This document shows, one piece after another, positions 56,741 to 62,575 of a DNA stretch of 62,575 bases. The position numbers were made by a program, and so were the translations under genes. Location: contig CAJXRD010000011.1 in assembly GCA_913058295.1 (NCBI GenBank), forward strand, positions 1 through 62,575. Reading direction: 5' to 3'. Below the pieces are notes generated by a model that saw nothing but the letters and a program-made list of their open reading frames with translations, did not search any database and was not told where the DNA came from. Each line of letters starts with the position of its first letter. The stretch's first letter is position 1. The stretch is from an uncultured Flavobacteriales bacterium. Lineage in GTDB: Bacteria > Bacteroidota > Bacteroidia > Flavobacteriales > Flavobacteriaceae.

Positions 56741-57772
56741 TTATAATAAAAAACGATAATTTAAAGAAATAAGAAAGGATTTTCTGTCACCAATTAATCC
56801 TGCTTCAGACCTTAGCATCCAATGTTTATTATACTGATATTGAATACCAATTAGACCATTCCACCTTTCTTTAACCTGTTTGTCCATTCCATATTTAATA
56901 ATCGTTTCACCATCTGCGCTTTCAATTTTATCAACGATGTCTGGTATTGGGCTTCCATCAACTAATATTTTTTTAGGAGCGGAAAGACCATCGTACCATT
57001 CATTATATTCAGCTACAAATGCATCTCTATCCTCCCAAACTTCAGATGGTAAAGCGTCAATTAGTTTAATTTGACCTTGAGTATCTGAGTTCATTTGAAT
57101 ACTCATAGCGCCAGCCCATAATGCAATATTACTTTCCGGTTTGTTTTTAAAAACAAATGTATGACCCAAGCGAATACCTAGCACATTGGTTCTTACGGGT
57201 TTATCTAATAATTCTGGTTGATTCCAAGTCCAGTTAGCATCTACAGAAAACCAAACAGGACCAATACCACCAGCACCTAAAACACCAACACCAACAGTAT
57301 TAAAACTTTGGTCTACTACAGATTTAAAATTTAAAGGAGCAACAATATTAACTTCTGTATGAGATTCTCCATATCCAAATATGCCATATACATTTAAAAA
57401 TGGCAAAATCCATAAATCTGGTCTTACATTAATCGAGAATGATGTGTTTGTATTTTGCCCAAATTCGACAAATCCTATATCTGTGAGAGGCAAATCAATA
57501 TTATCAGACTTAATACCAAGTTGTAGATTTTCAAAGACTAAGCTTTGATCCATCCACATATAGTTTGCCATTAAGCCAGCAGGATAAGGAATGTCAAAAC
57601 CTTTTGTATATGCACCTTGCCCTAAAATAGGGAAGAGATAGTTGTATTCCACTTGTTTTAAGCTATCCGTATAAACCTGATGTTTGGTTTTTACTTTAGT
57701 TGAAACGTATTGTGCTTGTGATTGATTGGAGTATAAAAATATACCCATCAAAACTAAAAGTGTGATTCTCAT
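56741..57772 (-). CDS. Putative outer-membrane beta-barrel protein
   Basis: A 343-residue exported protein (signal MRITLLVLMGIFLYSNQSQA). Repeated amphipathic strands and a last strand ending in FLISLNYRFLL with a C-terminal leucine fit a barrel. A helical insert (about 230-290, VWEDRDAFVAEYNEWY) interrupts the strands. No family name is recognised with confidence. The ATG overlaps the stop of the upstream gene by four bases (ATGA). Confidence 0.72.
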   Translation of the reverse strand: MRITLLVLMGIFLYSNQSQAQYVSTKVKTKHQVYTDSLKQVEYNYLFPILGQGAYTKGFDIPYPAGLMANYMWMDQSLVFENLQLGIKSDNIDLPLTDIGFVEFGQNTNTSFSINVRPDLWILPFLNVYGIFGYGESHTEVNIVAPLNFKSVVDQSFNTVGVGVLGAGGIGPVWFSVDANWTWNQPELLDKPVRTNVLGIRLGHTFVFKNKPESNIALWAGAMSIQMNSDTQGQIKLIDALPSEVWEDRDAFVAEYNEWYDGLSAPKKILVDGSPIPDIVDKIESADGETIIKYGMDKQVKERWNGLIGIQYQYNKHWMLRSEAGLIGDRKSFLISLNYRFLL

Positions 57773-58578
57773 AAATTATTGTTTTTTTTATTTTTCTTGG
57801 CTTCTTTTTTCTCTTGTTTTTTCGCTTCCTTTTTTTCTGAATTTTTATCCTTTATTTTATTAATCTCATCTTTTTTCTCTTGACTAATTCCAAAAGGAAT
57901 ATTTAATTTTAAATATAAAGAGTTATTTCTTTTCCCAGAAACGTCTTTATATACGTTAGTTAACCCATATTGATAACGTACACCAACCGTCCAGCCAAGA
58001 CCTTTTAAAAAACGATATCCAATTCCCCCTACAAGCCCAACATCAAAACGATTAACATCCTCTTTATTATTCTCTTTAATTCGCCCGGAATCACCACCTT
58101 CCTCATAATTGTATTCTATCCAAGCCTTATACATCAGTCCAAATTGAGGACCAGCCTCGACATGGATATGGTTTTTAAATTTATACTTAAGTAAAGTGGG
58201 GACCAAAAAATAACTTATTTTTTGACTATAATTACCATTGTTAAAATTTTCTTCTTCAAAATTATAAATAGAGGCTCCTAAAAATTCAAGATCAGATTGG
58301 GTCAAATTATCAGTACCAACAGAAGACTTTACTAAAACTCCTGTATTAAAGAATAACTGGTCCTTCATTTTAATATCAAAATAAAAACCTAAATTCCATG
58401 CTCTTAAATATTTGTCGGTTTCTAAATTTGAAATATTAGAAAAGTTAATTCCTCCATCAAGGCCAAATTCTATTTTTCCAGTATTTAGTTTATCACCCAA
58501 TAATAATGCAATTAATACTTGGGATTGAAGATTGTAAACAAAAAATATAAAGAAAATTGCAAAAAAATATTTTTTCAT
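57769..58578 (-). CDS. PorT-like outer-membrane barrel with lysine-rich tail
   Basis: A 269-residue barrel protein of the outer-membrane beta-barrel (PorT/OMP_b-brl) type: signal MKKYFFAIFFIFFVYNLQS, then GLDGGINFSNISN, VEAGPQFGLMY, GLVGGIGYRFLKGLGWTVGVRY. The last ~40 residues are almost only Lys, Glu, Ala and Asn, following the last strand. The ATG at 58578 was chosen over a TTG at 58599. It overlaps the next gene by four bases. Confidence 0.8.
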   Translation of the reverse strand: MKKYFFAIFFIFFVYNLQSQVLIALLLGDKLNTGKIEFGLDGGINFSNISNLETDKYLRAWNLGFYFDIKMKDQLFFNTGVLVKSSVGTDNLTQSDLEFLGASIYNFEEENFNNGNYSQKISYFLVPTLLKYKFKNHIHVEAGPQFGLMYKAWIEYNYEEGGDSGRIKENNKEDVNRFDVGLVGGIGYRFLKGLGWTVGVRYQYGLTNVYKDVSGKRNNSLYLKLNIPFGISQEKKDEINKIKDKNSEKKEAKKQEKKEAKKNKKNNNL

Positions 58579-58650
58579 TTTTATTGGATTTAATATCAAA
58601 AGTAGAGATTTATTTGCTTTATCAATTTGTAATTTACTAATTAAATACTT

Positions 58651-59760
58651 TTATTTTAACCAAGATGAACCAAATACCACATAAACTGCCCAATCTTCTG
58701 GTCCTCTAGCAACATCAAGTCCCATTTTAAGACCAAATATACGCGCTAAAGTATATCTAAATCCAGCACCAGCATTCCAAACAAACTCTTCAGGTTGATA
58801 ATTATTTTTTTCGTTAAATGTATTGCCAACACCTACAAATGCGACCATGCCCCATCGATAATTTATACTAAAGAGTTGTTCTGTTTCTATTAATGCAGTT
58901 ATATCTCCTTGGTATCTTAGTGCTGGAACCCCTCGTAATTCTATATAAGGTTTTGCATAAAAAGGAATATCTCCTGTTGCAATACGTGATGCGACCCTTA
59001 TACCAGGAACCCAAAACTCACTAACTGGATAATAATAAAGGGAATAGAAATTAAGTGTTCCCCAATTTTTATCACTCCCAATTAATTCTAAATTTTGATC
59101 ATAACTTAAATGTACTTTTGAACCTTTCGTGGGAGAAAAGATATTGTCAAAGCTTTCAAATTCTCCTATTATAGAAACTCCACTATTCCATAAATCAAAA
59201 TCTGAGATATTCACTTCTGGAAATTCAGGGTTTAATAGAAAGTCAATATTAATTTTTGAAAGTTGGTATTTTCCTCCTAAAAAAAAGTTGCTTTCTTTAA
59301 TTCTAAAAACTGCTTGTTGTAAAAAGAAATAACTGTTTAAATTAAACTCTCTAGAGCTTTCTGGAAACAATTGACTATAATAGGTTAGATTAACATCTGC
59401 ATAAGCAAGTAATCCCCGATATCTAATGCGATCATTTTTCCAGTAACCAGAATAGCCACCTCCTACAAACCATGTTCCATTTTCGGTATAACCACCAGCT
59501 AAACCAACTAAGTCAGGCTTTTGAAATTTTTGATTGTCATTGTTTTCTTTCGTAATAAAATAGAGACCTGCAGCAGCTAAACCAAAACCTACTGCGGGTT
59601 CGGTAATTGGAGAAAGAATGGGTAAAACCCCATGTAATTCACCCAAAAACTGACTTAAGTCGATTGCCCCATCAATAGAGTCTCTGTGTTTTTTTAATAT
59701 TTGAGAATTTCCGATAGAACAATTTCCTATAAAGAAAATAAGTAAAAATAAGTATTTCAT
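58651..59760 (-). CDS. BamA/TamA-like surface-antigen barrel
   Basis: A 369-residue protein with the signal MKYLFLLIFFIGNCSIGNS and only the barrel part of the Omp85-like bacterial surface antigen family: FGLAAAGLYF, GEFESFDNIFSPTKGSKV, ELRGVPALRYQGD and the closing GLDVARGPEDWAVYVVFG. The POTRA repeats of BamA are missing, so it is not the main assembly factor. The ATG at 59760 lies one base after the stop of the transporter gene. A longer TTG start at 59859 would overlap that gene by ~100 bases and was rejected. Confidence 0.82.
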   Translation of the reverse strand: MKYLFLLIFFIGNCSIGNSQILKKHRDSIDGAIDLSQFLGELHGVLPILSPITEPAVGFGLAAAGLYFITKENNDNQKFQKPDLVGLAGGYTENGTWFVGGGYSGYWKNDRIRYRGLLAYADVNLTYYSQLFPESSREFNLNSYFFLQQAVFRIKESNFFLGGKYQLSKINIDFLLNPEFPEVNISDFDLWNSGVSIIGEFESFDNIFSPTKGSKVHLSYDQNLELIGSDKNWGTLNFYSLYYYPVSEFWVPGIRVASRIATGDIPFYAKPYIELRGVPALRYQGDITALIETEQLFSINYRWGMVAFVGVGNTFNEKNNYQPEEFVWNAGAGFRYTLARIFGLKMGLDVARGPEDWAVYVVFGSSWLK

Positions 59761-59761
59761 A

Positions 59762-60712
59762 TTAACCTTTATTCTTTGCTTTATTTTTATCAAACCATAT
59801 AAAAGTATAGCCCAAAAGATAGGTAGTAAAATCTGCTCCGCCTGAAGTATATAAACCATTTGTAACTACTAATTTAAGAGAACCTAATTTGTTTAAACGA
59901 TAAGAACCAGTAATGCCATATTTTGAATTTTCTTGATTGTTATCTTGCTCTATATTATTAATAGAAGTTTCCCCATAAGCAACTTGACCTATAGATGCAG
60001 ATAACCAAAACTTAGAGTTAAATATATAAGCAACGTGTAATTGAGTGCTTAATAATGGTTTTTGACTTAATGTGTTTCCATTATTAAAAGAGGTGTTTTC
60101 TGTAAAAAACCAAGAGTCTAAATGAAGTTCTAAAACAATTTTTTTAGTAAGTAGATAAGAACCAGCCACTTTTACTTGAAAACCCCATCTATTGGCCCCC
60201 ATATTTATAAGTTTAGTGTCGTCATATTGGCCTAATGGTACTTTAATTTTTAATGCTGTACCCAATTTAAATTTTTTCTTTTCTCGATCTTTAAACTCTT
60301 TTATACTTAGGGCTTTATCACCAATTAATATCATGGATAACCTTAGCGTTGGATCGTGAAGTCCATTTTTATAAACCGTTGTATCCACTTTAGATACCAA
60401 AGTATTTAAGTTACCAAATGAATAAGTCCCAACAATATCAAACTTAGCTGGTTTATTAAGTAATTTAAAACTTCGACCATAAAAGCCTGCCACTGAATTC
60501 AATTTGGCGTTTAGGTTTTTAATCTCTTGGGCATTTAAAAGAATATCCCCATCTGAATAGCCATAGGCTGTACCTGCAAAATTTGTTTTTAGGGGTACTG
60601 AAGATAAAAATCTTGGTTCTAAATCTTGTGCTTGTAGTGGAGCAATAAATAGCAACCCAATTAAGCTAATTATAAATATTTTTAATCTGTTCTTGAAAAT
60701 AAAATAAGACAA
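59762..60712 (-). CDS. Outer-membrane transporter of the MetA-pathway (phenol degradation) family
   Basis: A 316-residue outer-membrane protein resembling Phenol_MetA_deg transporters: DLEPRFLSSVPLKTNFAGT, AYGYSDGDILL, LRLSMILIGDKALSIKEF, KVPLGQYDDTKLINMGANRWG and the final GYTFIWFDK. The signal ends in FIAPLQAQ. The start is TTG, with no ATG before the signal. It leads the run of five envelope genes and is followed after one base by the BamA-like gene. The substrate is unknown; the name records homology only. Confidence 0.85.
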   Translation of the reverse strand: MSYFIFKNRLKIFIISLIGLLFIAPLQAQDLEPRFLSSVPLKTNFAGTAYGYSDGDILLNAQEIKNLNAKLNSVAGFYGRSFKLLNKPAKFDIVGTYSFGNLNTLVSKVDTTVYKNGLHDPTLRLSMILIGDKALSIKEFKDREKKKFKLGTALKIKVPLGQYDDTKLINMGANRWGFQVKVAGSYLLTKKIVLELHLDSWFFTENTSFNNGNTLSQKPLLSTQLHVAYIFNSKFWLSASIGQVAYGETSINNIEQDNNQENSKYGITGSYRLNKLGSLKLVVTNGLYTSGGADFTTYLLGYTFIWFDKNKAKNKG

Positions 60713-60744
60713 GTTTAGGAAGTTTTTGAGTTAGTCAATAAATT

Positions 60745-60752
60745 CAAAGGTA
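60745..60752 (-). promoter_or_regulatory. -7 element of the outer-membrane gene run
   Basis: CAAAGGTA reads TACCTTTG on the minus strand, 33 bases before the TTG start at 60712. A TTG upstream is at 16 bases, slightly close. Confidence 0.45.
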
Positions 60753-60949
60753 AAATAAAATTAAACGGCAAAAAATTAATAATACTACCAAGCCAGATGA
60801 TTTTCATATTGGATGATTTCATATACGTGTTTATCCTTTTACAAATAATTAGCATACTTTTATTTAAATTAATAATAGAAAATATTTATTATGACAGTGC
60901 AGCCACTCAATTATTAAACACTATAAACACTGAATTAGTAATACCAGTA

Positions 60950-61510
60950 ATGAAACAAAAAAACTATAAAGTATTTAAATCTGAAAGTAAGAATTAAAAT
61001 TTAAATATTGTGGGAATACGCTCTTCAGTAAAGATACTAGACATAATTAATGATGTTTTGTTTTTATTTTGGAAGTATAATGGAATATGGCATGAAAGAA
61101 AAGATATTATTACCACTGACCCTGGATTATACTACCTTAATAAACCTATTAGGGATACAAGGGGTACTGCAATTATGAAAGAGCAGCAAGTAAGAGGTTC
61201 TCATAAAATTGGGAAACATCAAGTTAAATACTTAGCCTTGAAGCAACAAAAACCAATAACTGTGATAAGAGATTTTGATAGAGATAATGAATTGTACTAG
61301 TTATCTGGCTTAGAAGAAAAAGGAAACTTTGGTATTAATATTCATAATTCAAGAAGTATAAAGCCCAAGATATTTCATAATTGGAGCGCAGGTTGTTCTG
61401 TTCAATAAGATCCTCAATCCTATAAAGAGTTTATGCAAATCTGTAAAAACTCTAGAGATGTTTGGAGTAATAGCTTTACCTATATGATGATGCACGAGAT
61501 GGATATATAA
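60950..61510 (+). pseudogene. Decayed phage-type cell-wall enzyme (YkuD-like)
   Basis: One reading frame from ATG 60950 to TAA 61508 is broken by three stops: TAA 60995, TAG 61298 and TAA 61406. Translated through them it resembles a phage-associated family of ~190 residues: MKQKNYKVF at the start, NIVGIRSS, TTDPGLYYLNKPI, GTAIMKEQQVRGSHKIGKH, VIRDFDRDNE, FGINIHNSR and WSAGCSVQ. The His and Cys of the last two segments are spaced like an L,D-transpeptidase (YkuD) site, which is inference. All three stops fall in positions where the family continues, and no frameshift is needed. It is probably recent decay by base substitution. Confidence 0.78.
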
Positions 61511-61521
61511 CCATCTTTGAA

Positions 61522-62145
61522 TTATAATTTGTTTAAATTTTTTCTTATACCGACAGCTACTAATTTCCCTAATTGTCCATAAGATTTAAATACTTTAGTA
61601 TCCTGATTAACATTTTTATAAGCTCCAGAATTAATTTCATTATATCGAACCTTTAAAAGTATATTATCAGGTTCATTACTATTGTAAATAGATATGTTTA
61701 CTGTGATTTTTGAATTAGCTATATTTTCATCATTGCTATATTCGGTATAAATTTTAATAGTATGTATTTTCATTACATAATCAACAGCTTTTAAATTTGT
61801 ATAATCAACATTATCTAAATTTTTCCCAACTTTTATATTGGCTTTTTTTAAATAATAATTAAACCTCTCGATAAATTCAGGTTCATAATATTTCTCTCTA
61901 TCAGAATACCAATCTTTTTTAAATTTTTCCCCTTTGCCACTTTCAATGCTATTGTACTCTTGAACTTTATAATTAAGAAACTCTTTTTCGGTGTCGTAAT
62001 CAGGGACTTTTATGTTAGAATAATCAAATATCAAATTATATGCAGATATCCCTTTTAAATTTGAATAATCCCCCTCTAATATTTCAACATTTTGAGAAAA
62101 TAAAGTTGCTGAAAGTATCATTATAAATAAAGGTATATGTTTCAT
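61522..62145 (-). CDS. Secreted protein of unknown function
   Basis: A 207-residue exported protein with the signal MKHIPLFIMILSATLFS. The mature part starts QNVEILEGDYSNLKG, resembling a group of small Bacteroidetes secreted proteins that I cannot name. The middle is rich in Lys, Tyr and Glu (SDREKYYEPEFIERF), and the end (YGQLGKLVAVGIRKNLNKL) is helical. It is intact although it lies between two broken genes, so it may be cargo of the same lost element or a resident gene. Confidence 0.72.
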   Translation of the reverse strand: MKHIPLFIMILSATLFSQNVEILEGDYSNLKGISAYNLIFDYSNIKVPDYDTEKEFLNYKVQEYNSIESGKGEKFKKDWYSDREKYYEPEFIERFNYYLKKANIKVGKNLDNVDYTNLKAVDYVMKIHTIKIYTEYSNDENIANSKITVNISIYNSNEPDNILLKVRYNEINSGAYKNVNQDTKVFKSYGQLGKLVAVGIRKNLNKL

Positions 62146-62319
62146 GTATTTTAAAGTTTAATATTTTTTTGAATCTCTTTTTCATTTTAAATTTAGTTAA
62201 AAATTTGATAATCAGCACCTTTTTAACAAAAATTAAGAGATTATTCTTGTGTTAAAAGGGGGTTTATATCCTAAATAATAAAGGGTTTATCCTTTTTTAG
62301 CATTGAATTATTATAATGC

Positions 62320-62400
62320 AGATTGGTAAAAGCAGGTGGTAGAGAATTAGCTGGTTTAGTGAAAAGAAGAAACGAAGAAGGAGTTTTATATTTCGGTTAA
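62320..62400 (+). pseudogene. Remnant of a phage-type lysozyme (GH24) C-terminus
   Basis: Twenty-six codons read RLVKAGGRELAGLVKRR then NEEGVLYFG and a stop. This resembles the C-terminal helix of T4-like/GH24 lysozymes (W..AGG..L.GLV.RR..E). Upstream the frame meets a TAA two codons before, and no ATG or other part of the enzyme is left. It lies in the 377-base gap between the secreted protein and the tRNA; nothing else is recognised in that gap. Confidence 0.6.
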
Positions 62401-62484
62401 TTTTAATCAAGAAAATTCTCTAATTGAAAATAAAAATAGGGGAGTTTTTGAATTATTTTTGGACTACTATAATTATAAAAAAAC

Positions 62485-62517
62485 AAACCCCTTAATATAC
62501 AATATATTAAGAGGTTT
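62485..62517 (-). terminator. Terminator of the tRNA-Arg transcript
   Basis: AAACCCCTTAATATA pairs with TATATTAAGAGGTTT with one mismatch over a short loop. Read on the minus strand it is followed by a T-rich run (62470-62484), and it lies seven bases past the tRNA 3' end. Confidence 0.85.
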
Positions 62518-62522
62518 TGATG

Positions 62523-62575
62523 TGAGCCCGACAGGATTCGAACCTGTGACCGCCTCCTTAGAAGGGAGGTGCTCT
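62523..62575 (-). tRNA. tRNA-Arg (anticodon TCT), 5' part missing
   Basis: The minus strand reads the end of the D arm (AGAGC), the anticodon arm CCTCC-CTTCTAA-GGAGG with anticodon TCT, the variable loop, the T arm ACAGG-TTCGAAT-CCTGT and the 3' acceptor strand CGGGCTC with discriminator A. About 53 of ~74 bases are in the window. The 3' CCA is not encoded (the next bases are CA then a different sequence). Confidence 0.93.

Noticed and set aside
59761-59859. Longer TTG-started BamA-like protein overlapping the transporter gene by about 100 bases
   Set aside because: The extra 33 residues come from the transporter's C-terminal coding region in another frame; the ATG at 59760 starts a signal peptide.
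60797-60949. Short open stretch before the YkuD-like pseudogene that could extend it as a membrane-anchored N-terminus
   Set aside because: It is in the same frame, but the family starts at the ATG at 60950 (MKQKNYKVF). The stretch has no family match and may be chance.
1-62575. CRISPR arrays, insertion sequences or a defence island
   Set aside because: No regularly spaced repeats, transposase motifs, Cas, restriction or toxin-antitoxin signatures were seen on either strand.

Overview
The window is one contiguous stretch of an AT-rich genome from the Bacteroidota, most likely a marine member of the Flavobacteriaceae. The evidence is the Bacteroidetes-type promoters (TTG about 19-21 bases upstream of TAnnTTTG), type IX secretion sorting domains (types A and B), a dual cyclophilin-FKBP immunophilin, a YtxJ-type redox protein, DUF3822 and DUF4421 proteins, and the low G+C. 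The first 46 bases are not genomic: they are the indexed end of an Illumina Nextera adapter. The window ends inside a tRNA-Arg gene, so both ends look like assembly edges.

Layout. 47-3428: truncated ytxJ, fahA (tyrosine breakdown), glyA and a cold-shock protein. 3519-9380: a beta-helix lipoprotein, a large CARDB-repeat protein with a type-B sorting domain, and a two-gene ABC exporter. 9517-12112: lptB, tatC and kdsD (envelope biogenesis). 12304-18035: recQ, the dual PPIase, a redoxin, csaA and tryptophanase. 18315-25796: rpsA, pyrR-pyrB-hypothetical-rnz, pdxH, sixA-ppx and miaE. 25807-30481: dnaX, the RNase P RNA, a small orphan protein, rsmD, a DUF3822 protein and a membrane protein. 30609-34543: a RecD-like helicase, then a striking KdsB-KdnB fusion gene followed by an acyltransferase. 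34595-39248: yebC, gcvT-SDR-phhB and nnrDE. 39304-43999: a TlpA-like lipoprotein, hutH, a paralogue of the small orphan protein, a type-A secreted protein and a DksA-like protein. 44066-55651: clpC, gyrA with a TPR protein, an NlpC/P60 peptidase, a thiolase, pgpH and a SRAP protein. 55648-60712: five consecutive outer-membrane-type genes from different families. 60950-62575: decayed cell-wall-hydrolase genes around a secreted protein, next to tRNA-Arg.

Most of the window is core metabolism and information processing. Envelope construction recurs: kdsD and kdsB serve Kdo synthesis, lptB serves LPS export, tatC serves protein export, and the block at 55.6-60.7 kb encodes outer-membrane barrels. 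Scattered single catabolic genes (fahA, phhB, hutH, tnaA, gcvT) suggest growth on amino acids.

The two most distinctive signals are the fused Kdo cytidylyltransferase and Kdo 8-oxidase, which points to an 8-amino-Kdo lipid A core, and the eroded phage-like lysis genes beside the tRNA-Arg gene. I see no CRISPR array, insertion sequence, intact prophage or recognised defence system. All function calls come from reading motifs and family resemblance; no database search was run.
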